A stretch of 64,000 nucleotides of DNA from Gammaproteobacteria bacterium (GCA_030682575.1 JAUXNX010000012.1:248001-312000), one strand, 5' to 3'; counted from the first letter of the stretch, positions 18,345 through 28,671 are shown. The notes: generated from the letters alone by a model not told the origin. Made by a program: numbers and translations.

Positions 18345-19013
18345 TCAACTGCCTGACGCCAGATCATCAAGTTTCATCTGCAGAGTTGAACTGGTGGAAC
18401 CAGCCTCTCGGGCAGCCTGATAAGACGCCTGCGCTTCACTCAACTGCCCAAGACTGACCAAGGCATCACCACGAATTTCGGCAAGCTCGGGTTCATACGC
18501 GCCAGGTACCACGGTAGCCAGCAAGTTCAATGCACGTTGTGCCTCACCCTTGGCAAGGATAACGCGAGCCAGACGCAACTGTGCGGTGATAACCAGAGAT
18601 TCGTCCGTGGAACCAAACAATCCGCTCTTGCGATTATCGAGCAGCCACTGCAATTCAGCCTCTGCGGCATCAAGATTGTTGTCCTCTACCGCCAAACGAG
18701 CACCAAACAGCGCGCCATACAAGGCGTAGACGGAACCGGAGTGCTCTGTCTTCAATTGCTGGATAAGTCTTGCGGCAGTGGTCTTGGCCTCGTTGCTCAA
18801 TTGCTGTCCAGGAGCAACTACCACGTTCGTGCCAAGCTGTTCATAGAGGTCGGACGCCGCAGCCGCATTGTTCAACTGCATGCGCTGCCACTGAGTCCAA
18901 CCCAGATACCCAACCGCGAAGATGACGACGCCGATCAGAAGCGATTTGCCACTCTCGTTCCACCACCTCTTCAAAGCCTCCAGGGTTTCTTCTTCTTCGG
19001 TACTGAATGCCAC
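18345..19013 (-). CDS. yfgM: YfgM family TPR protein (periplasmic chaperone/ancillary SecYEG factor)
   Basis: Inner-membrane protein with a short cytoplasmic N-terminus (EEEETLEALKRWWNESGKS is the family signature), one membrane helix (about 25-42) and a periplasmic tetratricopeptide domain; in E. coli it works with PpiD at the Sec translocon. I start it at GTG 19013: AGGAG lies six bases upstream and the family signature follows directly. An upstream ATG at 19079 would add 22 basic residues that do not fit. That makes 222 residues, close to the usual 206-215. It sits 39 bases before bamB. Confidence 0.92.
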   Translation of the reverse strand: MAFSTEEEETLEALKRWWNESGKSLLIGVVIFAVGYLGWTQWQRMQLNNAAAASDLYEQLGTNVVVAPGQQLSNEAKTTAARLIQQLKTEHSGSVYALYGALFGARLAVEDNNLDAAEAELQWLLDNRKSGLFGSTDESLVITAQLRLARVILAKGEAQRALNLLATVVPGAYEPELAEIRGDALVSLGQLSEAQASYQAAREAGSTSSTLQMKLDDLASGS

Positions 19014-19163
19014 AACTTGCTCCTGTTTCTCTCTGATAACTGCTGTTCTGTTAAAACTGTTCTGCCGGGCACATCTCAATTCGTTCGGACGGGGCGTTCG
19101 GAAGAGGCTCCAGCCCGCCGGGGTAGGGCATCCTGAATGACCGGCCCGACACTGTCAAGCGCA

Positions 19164-20426
19164 CTAAATCAGACTACCCAGTGCCTTTGACAACTCAGCA
19201 GGATCGACAGTCTCTGACGCAGATTCCTCGTCCAGATGCCTGATCCTGACGCTCTCACTATCGGACTCCAGCACCACTGCCAACCGGGCGCCACTATTAT
19301 AGGCCTTCTTCAACTGATTGCTGGTCTTTCCGCCGCCGCAATTCAGTTGCACCCGCAGCCCTGGCAATTCACTGCGCAAGGTTTCCGCCAACACCATGGC
19401 TTCGCCGATACGCTCTTCAGCCGCCACCATGTAGACATCCAGCGTTTGCGTGATATCAGCTGGCGCATTGCCTGCTTCCTGCACAAGTAGCACCAGTCGC
19501 TCAATACCCATGGCGAAACCTACCGCTGGCGTACCACGCCCGCCAAGCTGCGCGACCAGACCATCATAACGACCGCCAGCACACACTGTACCCTGAGCGC
19601 CCAGAGCGTCGGTAATCCACTCGAACACCATGTTGTTGTAGTAGTCGAGTCCCCGTACCAGGCGCGGGTTCACCACATAGGAGATACCCGCAAGGTCCAG
19701 TAACTCTTTCAGTCTGGCAAAGTGCACCCGCGTCTCTTCACTGACGAAGTCTGCCAACCCAGGCGCATCTACCAGCAGCGCCTGGGTTGATGGCACCTTG
19801 CTGTCGAGTATACGAAGCGGGTTGCTCTGCAGACGGCGACGACTGTCTTCATCCAGCGCCGCTTCGTGCTGGCGAAGGAAAGCGATCAGTGCTTCACCGA
19901 AATTGCGACGGTCCTGGGCAGTGCCAATATTGTTGATCTCCAGCCGCACAACCTGGCTGAGGCCGAGCTCGCGCCAGAGTCTGGCGGAGAGCAGAATGAC
20001 TTCAACATCAATGTCGGGCCCGGCCATACCATAAGTCTCGACGCCAATCTGATGAAACTGTCGGTAACGTCCCTTCTGCGGACGCTCATAGCGGAACATC
20101 GGGCCTTTGTACCAGAGCCGCTGCTGCTGGTTATAAAGGAGGCCATGTTCGTCGGCAGCCCGCACGCAGCCCGCCGTGCCTTCCGGTCGCAGGCTGAGGT
20201 TCTCGCCGTTGCGATCGTCGAAGCTGTACATCTCCTTCTCGACGATGTCCGTGACCTCGCCGATGGAGCGCTTGAACAACTGGGTCTGTTCCAGCACGGG
20301 AAAGCGAATCTCGCGATAGCCATAGCTGTGCAGAACGCTCTGCACCTTGCTTTCAACGTATTGCCAGAGGGGAGTATCGCTGGGAAGGATGTCGTTCATC
20401 CCTCTGATTGCCTGAATCTTGCTCAT
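19164..20426 (-). CDS. hisS: Histidyl-tRNA synthetase
   Basis: Class II aminoacyl-tRNA synthetase charging tRNA-His in the cytoplasm. The 420 residues fit the family. Visible are RGMNDILP at the N-terminus, motif 2 ([19 protein letters not shown]), the histidine-binding LVRGLDYYN and CAGGRYDGL segments, motif 3 ([11 protein letters not shown]), and a C-terminal anticodon-binding domain (about 330-420) with [11 protein letters not shown]. It is in the conserved order ispG-hisS-yfgM-bamB. Confidence 0.98.
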   Translation of the reverse strand: MSKIQAIRGMNDILPSDTPLWQYVESKVQSVLHSYGYREIRFPVLEQTQLFKRSIGEVTDIVEKEMYSFDDRNGENLSLRPEGTAGCVRAADEHGLLYNQQQRLWYKGPMFRYERPQKGRYRQFHQIGVETYGMAGPDIDVEVILLSARLWRELGLSQVVRLEINNIGTAQDRRNFGEALIAFLRQHEAALDEDSRRRLQSNPLRILDSKVPSTQALLVDAPGLADFVSEETRVHFARLKELLDLAGISYVVNPRLVRGLDYYNNMVFEWITDALGAQGTVCAGGRYDGLVAQLGGRGTPAVGFAMGIERLVLLVQEAGNAPADITQTLDVYMVAAEERIGEAMVLAETLRSELPGLRVQLNCGGGKTSNQLKKAYNSGARLAVVLESDSESVRIRHLDEESASETVDPAELSKALGSLI

Positions 20427-20483
20427 AATTGTGTTCTTTGCGAGTCTGTAGCCGTGTGCATCTGTAGAAGGTATTTGCCCTGA

Positions 20484-21620
20484 TCAACCCGTTGCGATGA
20501 TGTCCGGATGGCGTGCAGCAGCATGAGCCTTGGCGGCTGCAAGTTTCTGGGCAACGCGTTCACGCACCATGATCTCAAGCTCATCCACCAGTTTTGCATT
20601 GTCGATCTTGTGGTGGGGCTTGCCTTCTACATAAACAAGATTGCTCGGGCTGGCACCGGTCAGGCCGATCTCTGCCACTTTCGCTTCGCCCGGGCCGTTG
20701 ACGATGCAGCCAATCACGGCCACGTCGACTGGAGTGATGATATCTTCGAGGCGTGCTTCCAACTGATTGACGACGCTGATCACATCGAAGTTCTGGCGTG
20801 AACAGCTTGGGCAGGCCACAAGGTTCACACCCTTGCTGCGGATACCCAGGCTCTTGAGGATATCGAATCCCACCTTGATCTCTTCGACCGGATCGGCCGC
20901 AAGAGAAATACGGATCGTGTCGCCGATGCCCTCCATCAAGAGAGCACCGAGTCCGATGGCTGATTTCACAGTGCCGGAACGCAGACCGCCCGCCTCGGTA
21001 ATACCCAGGTGCAGCGGATTGTCGATCTGCCCGGCGAGTTTGCGATAGGCCTGCAGTGTCATGAAAATTTCGGAGGCCTTGAGGCTGATCTTGAAATTCT
21101 GGAAGTCCAGCTTGTCGAGGATATCGATCTGCGTCAACGCAGATTCAACCATGGCATCAGCGTTAGGTTCTTCGTACTTGCGCAGCAATACCTTACCAAG
21201 TGAACCGGCGTTGACACCAATGCGCAGCGGAATGCCCTTATCCTTCGCAGCGTCAATCACGGCACGGATTTTCTTCTCACTGCCGATGTTGCCCGGATTG
21301 ATGCGCAGACAATCGACGCCGTACTCGGCAACCTTGAGAGCGATCTTGTAGTCGAAGTGGATATCGGCCACCAGCGGTACATTGACCTGCCTGCGAATCT
21401 CGCGGAAAGCATCCGCTGCTTCCATCGTTGGTACGGAGACGCGCACGATGTCAGCGCCCGCCCTTTCCAATCGCATAATCTGCGCAACTGTTGCTGCCAC
21501 ATCGCAGGTTTCGGTATTGGTCATGCTCTGCACGGATACCGGTGCTCCGCCACCTATTGGCACTTTGCCAACCATGATCTGACGAGACTTGCGACGCGGA
21601 ATAACGGTGTGTGCGCTCAT
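20484..21620 (-). CDS. ispG: 4-hydroxy-3-methylbut-2-en-1-yl diphosphate synthase (flavodoxin)
   Basis: Iron-sulfur enzyme of the MEP isoprenoid pathway, converting methylerythritol cyclodiphosphate to HMBPP. The 378 residues have the N-terminal TIM barrel ([37 protein letters not shown]) and the C-terminal reductase-like domain with the three cluster cysteines in CPSCSR and [11 protein letters not shown]. The [4Fe-4S] cluster must come from a cellular Fe-S system; the nearby ISC locus lacks its scaffold genes (see findings). It ends 57 bases before hisS. Confidence 0.97.
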   Translation of the reverse strand: MSAHTVIPRRKSRQIMVGKVPIGGGAPVSVQSMTNTETCDVAATVAQIMRLERAGADIVRVSVPTMEAADAFREIRRQVNVPLVADIHFDYKIALKVAEYGVDCLRINPGNIGSEKKIRAVIDAAKDKGIPLRIGVNAGSLGKVLLRKYEEPNADAMVESALTQIDILDKLDFQNFKISLKASEIFMTLQAYRKLAGQIDNPLHLGITEAGGLRSGTVKSAIGLGALLMEGIGDTIRISLAADPVEEIKVGFDILKSLGIRSKGVNLVACPSCSRQNFDVISVVNQLEARLEDIITPVDVAVIGCIVNGPGEAKVAEIGLTGASPSNLVYVEGKPHHKIDNAKLVDELEIMVRERVAQKLAAAKAHAAARHPDIIATG

Positions 21621-21652
21621 GATCTTTTCATAATCCGTTTGTCATAGACTGC

Positions 21653-22945
21653 TTATAGACCAATCGTCAACCTGGCTGAATTGTCGATACGAATGTTGGA
21701 TGTAAAATCAATGCTGTTCCCATTGAGGCTGAGTTCCGTCGACGCGGCATCGCTCAAAAGAATATTGAATGGAGCCGAACCTGTGATGCGCAGCACATCG
21801 CCTGATGTGCGAGTATCACGATAGATCTGTTTGTCGCTGCCATCTTCCACTTGCACCATGCTCTCACCGTTGAACGTGATCTGCACAAGATCTTGACCGC
21901 CAGCGTCAATACTGATGATACGCGACTCGATTGATGCCTGGGGGCTTGGGTTTATTGGTTCAGACGCGGACTCGGGCAAGAAGTTCGGTGTTGGCTCAGG
22001 CACTGACTCTATTGAGGAGGCTGGCGCAGCTGAAGGTACCGGCACATTCTCTGCGTTTGCTGATGCTGATCCCGCTGCCGATGTTGATGCTGACACAGAA
22101 AATTCAACAGTTGGCGCTCCCTGAACTGGTGCAACGGTTTCTTCTGCTACTGCAATAGTAGAAATAATTGCTGTTGCATCTGCAGTCTCAGCACTCTGGG
22201 TGGCATTCAGTTGTTGTGAAGGCATAGTGAGCGCAGACGTTGACGGGGCTGGCGTCGTTGCTGGAGGGGTAATATCAGTTGGCTCAAGCGCCGTAGCAGA
22301 GCTGGTCGATACAGTGTCCACTACCAATGTCGTCGCGACATTGTCGATGGTCGGTGTCGAACCGTTACTCAACGCGGGTGCGGGTACAACTGCCTGTGCA
22401 GAAATGGAATTCGCAGTGCTCTGCACCGGAGTTGGCGAGGACGTTATGGAGGACGCGCGTGTATTGAAATACCACAAGGCTATGGCAATTCCTACGAAGG
22501 CGATGCCTGAAACAATGATCCAGGGAAGATTTCTGTCCTTGCGTCGACGAGCTTTGCTGCTATTGGCTTGTTGTGCTGCCGATGCCTGCAGATTCGCAAA
22601 CTCGTTGTACACGTTGATCAGCACAACAGGATCCATCTTCAAAAGATTCGCGTAAGAGCGGAGATATCCGCGAACAAACACATCACCCGGTAATTTGTCG
22701 TGCGCATTGCTCTCCAGAGCACGCACGTAGTGCATGGTGATATGCAGTTCATCTGCCACTTGCTGCACTGTCATTCCCAGCGCTTCACGCTTGCGACTCA
22801 GCAACTGGCCGGGGCCAATTGGGCTGTCATCGTCCTGGGTCACCACTGTCGCGATATTATCTACGGACATGTCGTCAACGACGGGCTCGTCAGAGCCAGA
22901 CTGTTCCGGTGGTCGCAATTCTTCGTTGTTCTCTTCACTGTTCAT
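21653..22945 (-). CDS. rodZ: Cytoskeleton protein RodZ
   Basis: Membrane scaffold that links MreB to the peptidoglycan elongation machinery. The 430 residues comprise a cytoplasmic Xre-like helix-turn-helix domain (about 45-115, LLSRKREALGMTVQQVADEL), a basic juxtamembrane stretch KARRRKDR, one membrane helix (about 141-160), a long Ser/Thr/Pro/Ala-rich periplasmic linker (165-345) and a C-terminal beta domain (DUF4115, about 350-430). The linker is longer than in E. coli RodZ (337 residues overall). Its start overlaps the 3' end of pilW by 11 bases. Confidence 0.95.
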   Translation of the reverse strand: MNSEENNEELRPPEQSGSDEPVVDDMSVDNIATVVTQDDDSPIGPGQLLSRKREALGMTVQQVADELHITMHYVRALESNAHDKLPGDVFVRGYLRSYANLLKMDPVVLINVYNEFANLQASAAQQANSSKARRRKDRNLPWIIVSGIAFVGIAIALWYFNTRASSITSSPTPVQSTANSISAQAVVPAPALSNGSTPTIDNVATTLVVDTVSTSSATALEPTDITPPATTPAPSTSALTMPSQQLNATQSAETADATAIISTIAVAEETVAPVQGAPTVEFSVSASTSAAGSASANAENVPVPSAAPASSIESVPEPTPNFLPESASEPINPSPQASIESRIISIDAGGQDLVQITFNGESMVQVEDGSDKQIYRDTRTSGDVLRITGSAPFNILLSDAASTELSLNGNSIDFTSNIRIDNSARLTIGL

Positions 22946-23720
22946 TTTGCGAGTTCAAATATTGTTGGTACTGCAATGAATCCCTGTACAGCCTCTCCAG
23001 CAACACTGCGTAGATGGCGGCACCCTCTTCGTTGTCGAAACGGCGTTCGAGCTGGATTCCCAGCCACAGACTGCGCGGAGTCTGTACAACATTGTAAAAA
23101 TTACTGCTGGTCACGAACTGATTGTAATAGTTCATCGACTCTGCAAATTCACCCTTTTCGAATTTGATCTGTGCCATCTCCATTGAGGAGCGGTAAAGGT
23201 TACGATTGAGCTGCAACGCACGATCAAAAGCATATTCTGCACGCTCTGGCCGTGCTGTACGCAGTGCGCTCAGTCCCAGATTTTCAAAGGCCAGGGCTCG
23301 AGATTCGTAAGTCGTATCGTTGGCAACAATCTCCAATTGGCGGTATGACTGTTCGTAGTCACCAGCGTCAAACAGAAAGGCCGCAAAATTATTGCGCGCA
23401 CGGGAATTTCTACTATCGTAGCTGAGCGCACGTTCAAACGTTTGCCGTGCCAACTCCACATCCCCTTCCCGCTGCAGTATCAGCGCCAACACGTTGTACG
23501 CATCCGAGCTGCGACTGTTGATCGCGAGCGCGTTATTGATGTTACGTCTGGCACCTGCCATATCACCAGCATCAAAGTAGCCGATGGCCAACTGCACGAG
23601 ATCACGCTCTGCACGTTCTTGCGATGGCGTGGTATTGAAACCTCCGGTAGTCGTCGTCACACAAGAGGCTAGTGTTGCCACTGCCACACACGCGAGAATC
23701 ATTGACCGGATCACATTCAT
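22935..23720 (-). CDS. pilW: Type IV pilus biogenesis/stability lipoprotein PilW (PilF)
   Basis: TPR lipoprotein pilotin needed for assembly of the type IV pilus secretin PilQ. Starting at ATG 23720 gives 261 residues with a standard lipoprotein signal (MNVIRSMILA..., lipobox LASC, Cys20); the ATG at 23777 adds 19 residues that spoil it. Six tetratricopeptide-type helical pairs follow (for example AIGYFDAGDMAGARRNINNALAI). The gene lies between rlmN and rodZ, its standard place in Pseudomonas-like genomes. No other pilus genes are in the window. Confidence 0.92.
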   Translation of the reverse strand: MNVIRSMILACVAVATLASCVTTTTGGFNTTPSQERAERDLVQLAIGYFDAGDMAGARRNINNALAINSRSSDAYNVLALILQREGDVELARQTFERALSYDSRNSRARNNFAAFLFDAGDYEQSYRQLEIVANDTTYESRALAFENLGLSALRTARPERAEYAFDRALQLNRNLYRSSMEMAQIKFEKGEFAESMNYYNQFVTSSNFYNVVQTPRSLWLGIQLERRFDNEEGAAIYAVLLERLYRDSLQYQQYLNSQNEQ

Positions 23721-23773
23721 GCCAACCTCATCGGGTAAACACAACAATCTCTTGAACCGCCACTTGATGACAC

Positions 23774-24991
23774 TCAAACTCCAGGGCTGTCTATGACTAC
23801 CGCAAGATTATCCGCCCTGCTGAACTGCCTGGCAGCCCCTTCCTTTGTAGCCGCAGCGTCACGATAGCGCTGACTGCGCCGCGTATTGTCTCCTACTTCC
23901 CCTACCAACTGACCGCAGGCGGCACCAATGTCATCGGCCCTCGTTGTTCTGACCGTCACGGTGTAATCCGCTTCGTGCAATATCTGCCGGAAATTTGTAA
24001 TGGAAGAACTGCTCGGGCGGCGGTAGTCAGACAGTGCAAACGGATTGAACGGAATCAGATTTATCTTGCATGGAAAATCTTTCAATAGCACAGCAAGCTC
24101 ACGTGCATGTTGTCGATGATCATTCACACCTGCAATCAGAGTGTATTCGATCACAGGCACACGCCGATCACTCAAACTGTCCATGTACCCACGCACACTG
24201 CGCAGTAATTCCCTGATCGGATACTTCTTGTTGATAGGCACAATCGAGCTTCGCAATTCATCATTCGGTGCGTGCAAAGACACAGCCAATGACGCATCCG
24301 TAAAATCTTTCAACCTGTCGATCGCCGGCACCACGCCAGAAGTGCTGATGGTGACACGTCGCTTCGATAAGCCATAGGCTTGATCTTCCATCATCAGGCT
24401 GAGCGCGTCCATGACGTTGTCGAAGTTCAGCAATGGCTCGCCCATGCCCATCATCACCACGTTGCTCACAGGACGCGGATTCTGCGCCACTCTGCCATCT
24501 TCATTCCACTCTGCAGCAGGCTTGACACCAAACCCAGCAAGTTTCTTGTTCGCCCACCACAACTGACCGATGATCTCGGCAACCGTCAGATTGCTGTTGA
24601 AACCCTGCTTTCCAGTCGCGCAGAAACTGCAATCAAGGCTGCATCCGGCCTGCGAAGAGATGCACAGTGTGCCGCGCCCCGCTTCCGGAATGAATACCAT
24701 CTCAACGCTGCTACCACTGGCAACCTGCACGATCCACTTGCAACTGCCATCTGTGGACCGAAACTCCTGGGTGATGTCCGGCAGGCGGATTTCCGCCACT
24801 GCCTTCATCCTTTCCCGCAGGGGTTTGCTGATATCCGTCATCAAATCGATGTCGATGACGCCACGCTGGTGAATCCACTTCAGGGTTTGACTCGCACGAA
24901 AGGGCTTTTCTCCCAGCTCAAGGAAAAACGCCTGCATCTTCGGCAGGCTTAATCCCAGCAGGTTGATCTTCTCTTCACGCGTTGGCATCAC
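23774..24991 (-). CDS. rlmN: Dual-specificity 23S rRNA (A2503-C2)/tRNA (A37-C2) methyltransferase
   Basis: Radical SAM enzyme that methylates C2 of adenine 2503 in 23S rRNA and adenine 37 in some tRNAs. The cluster motif CSLDCSFC (Cys117, 121, 124) is present, as are SQAGC before it, the GMGEPLLN motif, and a late cysteine in [10 protein letters not shown] that serves as the methyl-carrying residue in the family. 405 residues; ATG 24988 one codon in is an equally good start. It overlaps the longest pilW reading but not the chosen one. Confidence 0.97.
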   Translation of the reverse strand: MMPTREEKINLLGLSLPKMQAFFLELGEKPFRASQTLKWIHQRGVIDIDLMTDISKPLRERMKAVAEIRLPDITQEFRSTDGSCKWIVQVASGSSVEMVFIPEAGRGTLCISSQAGCSLDCSFCATGKQGFNSNLTVAEIIGQLWWANKKLAGFGVKPAAEWNEDGRVAQNPRPVSNVVMMGMGEPLLNFDNVMDALSLMMEDQAYGLSKRRVTISTSGVVPAIDRLKDFTDASLAVSLHAPNDELRSSIVPINKKYPIRELLRSVRGYMDSLSDRRVPVIEYTLIAGVNDHRQHARELAVLLKDFPCKINLIPFNPFALSDYRRPSSSSITNFRQILHEADYTVTVRTTRADDIGAACGQLVGEVGDNTRRSQRYRDAAATKEGAARQFSRADNLAVVIDSPGV

Positions 24992-25025
24992 TGATTCCCG
25001 GGTTACAAGACAGGCGGCTGGTCAA

Positions 25026-25451
25026 TCAGCGCGCGCAAATCTCGGTAGCACTGAAGAAGTAGCTGATTTCGCGAGCGGCTGAAGCGGCTGAGTCAGAGCC
25101 ATGCACGGCATTGGCATCAATCGACTTGGCAAAATCGGCACGGATGGTGCCTGGTGCCGCTTGAGCTGGATTGGTAGCGCCCATCAGATCGCGGTGCAGT
25201 GCCACGGCATTTTCACCTTCCAACACCTGCACGATCACCGGACCGGAGGTCATGAATGCGATCAGATCAGGGAAGAAACCGCGCTCACGGTGTTCGGCAT
25301 AGAACCCGCCAGCGGTCTCGTCGGAGAGGTGCAGCATCTTGGCAGCCACGATTCGCAAGCCCGCTATTTCGAAACGGGAATAGATCTCGCCGATCACATT
25401 CTTGGCGACTGCGTCAGGTTTAATGATGGACAAAGTACGTTCAATCGTCAT
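25026..25451 (-). CDS. ndk: Nucleoside diphosphate kinase
   Basis: Balances cellular NTP pools by transferring the gamma phosphate through a phosphohistidine. 141 residues, the family standard. Visible are the N-terminal [12 protein letters not shown], the nucleotide-binding [18 protein letters not shown]-type segment (here RDLMGATNP...), and the catalytic histidine in NAVHGSDS. In Pseudomonas-type genomes ndk follows iscX-fdx-hscAB-iscAU; here it follows iscS directly after 77 bases. Confidence 0.98.
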   Translation of the reverse strand: MTIERTLSIIKPDAVAKNVIGEIYSRFEIAGLRIVAAKMLHLSDETAGGFYAEHRERGFFPDLIAFMTSGPVIVQVLEGENAVALHRDLMGATNPAQAAPGTIRADFAKSIDANAVHGSDSAASAAREISYFFSATEICAR

Positions 25452-25504
25452 TCAGATAACTCCATTCTTGTTGCAGGTCAGGTTACAAGTTCAGAAAGGC
25501 GCGC

Positions 25505-25510
25505 ATTATA
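25505..25510 (-). promoter_or_regulatory. Candidate -10 element for ndk
   Basis: On the minus strand 25510-25505 reads TATAAT, 54 bases before the ndk ATG, in the short gap after iscS. The matching -35 (TATAAA near 25533-25528) is poor. It would let ndk be expressed independently of the IscR-controlled promoter. Confidence 0.35.
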
Positions 25511-25528
25511 CGTGGTTATAGCGGCCAT

Positions 25529-26689
25529 TTATACCAGCGACTGCTGGCGCAGTGTGGTCACTACCCGCTGCAGGCATTCCACTGCCGTTTCAACATCCCT
25601 GGCTGTAGTGTAGCGCCCCAGCGAAATGCGTAGTGACCCTTGCGCCAACTCGTCGTCCAGCCCTATTCCACGCAGTACGTAGGAGGGCTCCATCGTGGCA
25701 GAGGTGCAAGCGGATCCCGAAGATACCGCCAGTTCCCGCAGCGACAACAACAGGGTCTCGCCATCGACATGGGCAAACGCCAGGTTCACGATTCCCGGGA
25801 CATTCTGCTGAGGATGGCCGTTGAGCAAGACTCCCTCCAGGCATTCCAGTCCTTTTAGAAGTTGGGCACGCAGGGTGCGCAGCCGCTGTGACTCTTCCTG
25901 CATATGTAGCGCCGCCAAGTGGAACGCTTCGCCCATGCCCACGAGTTGATGGGTCGCCAGCGTTCCCGAACGCATCCCCCTTTCGTGGCCGCCTCCATGT
26001 ATCTGTGCCTCTATCACAGCCCTCGGAGACCGAGAGACGTACAGCGCTCCAACTCCCTTGGGGCCGTAGACCTTGTGGGCGGAGAATGACATCAGATCGA
26101 TCCGCAGCGAAGAGAGGTCAATCGGAATCTTGCCAGCGCTCTGGGCCGCATCAACGTGAAACAACACGCCGCGCTCACGGGTGATCGCGCCAATCCCGGC
26201 AATATCATTGACAGAGCCAATTTCGTTGTTCACATGCATCAATGTCACGAGAATAGTGTCAGACCGCAACGCCGCCAATACCTGCGCTGGGGTTACGATG
26301 CCGGTGACGTCCGGTTGCAGACGGGTAATCTCGAATCCTTCGCGCTCCAGCTGCAAACAGCTGTCCAGCACGGCTTTGTGCTCTATCGTAGAGGTAATGA
26401 TGTGTCGGCCGCGGGCGCGATGGGCATGAGCTGCCCCTTTGATAGCAAGGTTGTCAGACTCGGTAGCACCAGAAGTCCAGACAATTTCACGGGGATCACA
26501 ATGCACAAGGTCCGCAACATGACGGCGCGCTTCTTCGACTGCCTCCTCCGCCTTCCAGCCAATCAGATGCGAACGCGATGCTGGATTGCCAAAATTGCCC
26601 TCCAGCGTCAGACACTCCACCATCCTTGCCGCAACGGCGGGATCGACGGGCGTCGTGGCAGCATAGTCGAGGTAGATGGGCAACTGCAT
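25529..26689 (-). CDS. iscS: Cysteine desulfurase (IscS type, lacking C-terminal tail)
   Basis: PLP enzyme that takes sulfur from cysteine for Fe-S clusters and thiolated tRNA. The N-terminus ([18 protein letters not shown]) and whole body align by eye with E. coli IscS. The PLP lysine is Lys206 ([12 protein letters not shown]) and the persulfide cysteine Cys328 (SSGSACTSA). The protein stops at residue 386, where E. coli IscS continues for about 18 more residues that contact IscU and other partners. Immediately upstream is iscR; no iscU, iscA, hscB, hscA or fdx follows. It may feed tRNA thiolation or another scaffold. Confidence 0.93.
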   Translation of the reverse strand: MQLPIYLDYAATTPVDPAVAARMVECLTLEGNFGNPASRSHLIGWKAEEAVEEARRHVADLVHCDPREIVWTSGATESDNLAIKGAAHAHRARGRHIITSTIEHKAVLDSCLQLEREGFEITRLQPDVTGIVTPAQVLAALRSDTILVTLMHVNNEIGSVNDIAGIGAITRERGVLFHVDAAQSAGKIPIDLSSLRIDLMSFSAHKVYGPKGVGALYVSRSPRAVIEAQIHGGGHERGMRSGTLATHQLVGMGEAFHLAALHMQEESQRLRTLRAQLLKGLECLEGVLLNGHPQQNVPGIVNLAFAHVDGETLLLSLRELAVSSGSACTSATMEPSYVLRGIGLDDELAQGSLRISLGRYTTARDVETAVECLQRVVTTLRQQSLV

Positions 26690-26719
26690 GGTGCTCTCCC
26701 GGGAAAGGAAACCGTGGGC

Positions 26720-27217
26720 CTACTGCAAAAAGATAGCGGCGATGCGAGCCCCGTCCAGCTCTGGTTGCATCATAAGTTCTTGCCGCTGATCCTGGTGGGC
26801 AGCAATACGCTTGATCTCACTCTTGTTGATGAGGTCTGCCAAACTGATACTGCCCAGAAAGTCGTGAATCTGTTGGCTAAGGTCTTCCCACAGATGGTGG
26901 GTCAAGCAGGTTTCGCCCTGCTGACAATTACCTTTTCCCTGGCATTTGGTGGCATCTACCGATTCATTCACCGCATCAATAATGTGCGCGATTCTGATGG
27001 CATGAGGTTTCTTGCCAAGGCGATAGCCACCACCTGGGCCTCGAATGCTGCTCACGAGTTCGCAGCGACGCAGCTTTGCAAACAACTGTTCCAGATAAGA
27101 CAGAGAAATTCCCTGACGCTGGGATATATCAGCCAGATTGACGGGGCCGCTGTCCGCATGAATGGCCAGATCAAGCAGGGCCGTGACAGCATATCTGCCT
27201 TTGGTAGTTAAGCGCAT
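26720..27217 (-). CDS. iscR: Fe-S cluster regulator IscR
   Basis: Rrf2-family [2Fe-2S] transcription regulator of Fe-S assembly genes. 165 residues with an N-terminal winged helix ([20 protein letters not shown], recognition region about 28-50). The cluster ligands Cys92, Cys98, Cys104 and His107 fall at the same numbers as in E. coli IscR, so holo-IscR should form. It lies 30 bases before iscS and has a promoter with a type 1 IscR box upstream, which predicts autorepression. Confidence 0.97.
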   Translation of the reverse strand: MRLTTKGRYAVTALLDLAIHADSGPVNLADISQRQGISLSYLEQLFAKLRRCELVSSIRGPGGGYRLGKKPHAIRIAHIIDAVNESVDATKCQGKGNCQQGETCLTHHLWEDLSQQIHDFLGSISLADLINKSEIKRIAAHQDQRQELMMQPELDGARIAAIFLQ

Positions 27218-27304
27218 AGATCAGTCCCGTGACGTGCATGGCCGACAATCCTGCACATGTCAGTACCTTACGGCACGCATGGCAAGCCCGGTCGAGGCGG
27301 CGAA

Positions 27305-27337
27305 ATTATGAAATACCTAAGTAATTTAGTCAACTTT
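27305..27337 (-). promoter_or_regulatory. iscR promoter with type 1 IscR box
   Basis: On the minus strand, -35 TTGACT (27333-27328), a 17-base spacer and -10 CATAAT (27310-27305). Overlapping the -35, positions 27337-27313 match the 25-base type 1 IscR consensus (ATASYYGACTRWWWYAGTCRRSTAT) at 22 positions by my count. This is the same arrangement as the autorepressed E. coli iscR promoter. The iscR ATG is about 88 bases downstream. Confidence 0.75.
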
Positions 27338-27420
27338 ACATATCCCACCCTTCCGCGCCGGTTTACAGGGCAAAAGCCAGACGTTACGCTGGCCGTCCCT
27401 GACTTCTTAGCGAAAGCCCC

Positions 27421-28281
27421 ATGCTTGCCGACCTGCACTCACATACCTTCTATTCCGATGGCGTTCTTGCACCTGCTGCGTTGATTGAGCGCGCACTGGC
27501 AAACAAGCTGACCCATCTGGCCATTACGGATCACGATACAACCGAGGCCTTCGAGCACTTGGACAATATCTTCGAAAGCGAGTCACTTACTCTCATTCAG
27601 GGTGTGGAAATTTCCTGCCTGTGGGAGCAGCGCGAGATTCATGTTGTGGGCATCGGTATTGATCGTCATGAAAATGGCCTGCAATCCCTCTTGGTACGAC
27701 AGCAGGGCTTGCGCAAGGAGCGGGTACAGGAAATGGACATGCGTCTGCAGAAAGGCGGGATCATCGGGTTGATGCGCTACATCGATACACTCCCCTGCAA
27801 GGCGATCAGCCGCAACCACGTCGCTCAGTTCCTGATTGATCAAGGTGTGGCGCGCAGCAAGGATCACGCTTTCAAGAATTTCCTGGGGGACAAGGGAAGA
27901 TTCGGTGCGCAGGCGCAATGGTGCGAACTGGGCACGGCCATCTCGGCAATCAGGGGGGCTGGAGGCATTGCGGTCCTCGCACATCCAAACCGCTACAACA
28001 TCAGTAATCTGAAACTGCGCAAGCTGGTAGCCGAGTTTGCCAGTTTTGGCGGTGAAGGATTGGAGGTCAGTTATTCGAATCTTGATCCGAACAAGATCGC
28101 CCATATGGCTGCGTTATGTACCGCCCATGAGCTGTGGGCATCCACATCGTCGGACTTTCACACACCGGTGAATCACTGGATGGACCTGGGGAAATTCAGA
28201 CATCTCCCTCCACAATGTGCCGAGAGAGCCATCTGGTTGCACCCCGATTGGCCGGGGCGCACAGATTGCAGAGCGGGGTAG
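27421..28281 (+). CDS. PHP domain phosphoesterase (RNase AM / YciV-like)
   Basis: 286-residue metal-dependent phosphoesterase of the PHP superfamily, close in pattern to E. coli YciV (RNase AM), a 5'-3' exonuclease that trims the 5' end of 5S and other rRNAs and hydrolyses pAp. Metal-binding motifs visible are DLHSHTFYSDG (His6, His8), ITDHDTTE, GVEISC, LAHPNRY and SSDFHTP. The ATG starts the first motif only three codons in, so the start is well fixed. It is convergent with the zinc-ribbon gene, with only three bases between stops. Confidence 0.87.
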   Translation: MLADLHSHTFYSDGVLAPAALIERALANKLTHLAITDHDTTEAFEHLDNIFESESLTLIQGVEISCLWEQREIHVVGIGIDRHENGLQSLLVRQQGLRKERVQEMDMRLQKGGIIGLMRYIDTLPCKAISRNHVAQFLIDQGVARSKDHAFKNFLGDKGRFGAQAQWCELGTAISAIRGAGGIAVLAHPNRYNISNLKLRKLVAEFASFGGEGLEVSYSNLDPNKIAHMAALCTAHELWASTSSDFHTPVNHWMDLGKFRHLPPQCAERAIWLHPDWPGRTDCRAG

Positions 28282-28284
28282 AAC

Positions 28285-28671
28285 CTACATTCTTTTCAGG
28301 GATGCGATCAACCCCTTGAAAAGGTCCATCAGAGTCTCATGCTTATAATCAGTGAACTCGCCTGCATCCATGAACATGCCGTGTTCTTCGCAGGCCTCGT
28401 ATTCGAGATGCGGCTGGCGCTTGTCGGCCAGCTTGATCATGCCTTTGCCGCAACGCGGGCAATGAATGTCTCGTACACGATTATAGGTTTTGCCAATACG
28501 GGGGTCGCCACTGTCGAGGAAATCAGACATCCAGGACTTCTTCAACTGCTCTGCCTCACCGTTGTCGAACCACAGGCCCTTGCAACTTGTGCACTGGTCA
28601 ATCACTACCTTGCCATGCAGGACTTCTACGGCACGTTCGGTCATCTTGGCATTACATTTGGGACAGTCCAT
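28285..28671 (-). CDS. Zinc-ribbon (zf-TFIIB family) protein
   Basis: 128 residues with two Cys4-type zinc ribbons: CPKCNAKM...CTSCKGLWFDNGEAEQL (about 4-45), the zf-TFIIB signature, and CPRCGKGM with CEEHGMFMDAGEF (about 70-115). Function unknown; such proteins are common, small and cytoplasmic. It ends three bases from the stop of the convergent PHP gene. Confidence 0.85.
   Translation of the reverse strand: MDCPKCNAKMTERAVEVLHGKVVIDQCTSCKGLWFDNGEAEQLKKSWMSDFLDSGDPRIGKTYNRVRDIHCPRCGKGMIKLADKRQPHLEYEACEEHGMFMDAGEFTDYKHETLMDLFKGLIASLKRM

Noticed and set aside
26156-27211. Plus-strand open frame of 351 codons over iscS and iscR
   Set aside because: Both genes beneath have full motif sets on the other strand; this frame has none.
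27257-27484. Small plus-strand gene of 75 codons between iscR and the PHP gene
   Set aside because: It overlaps the iscR promoter and IscR box and the start of the PHP gene in another frame, and has no recognisable features.
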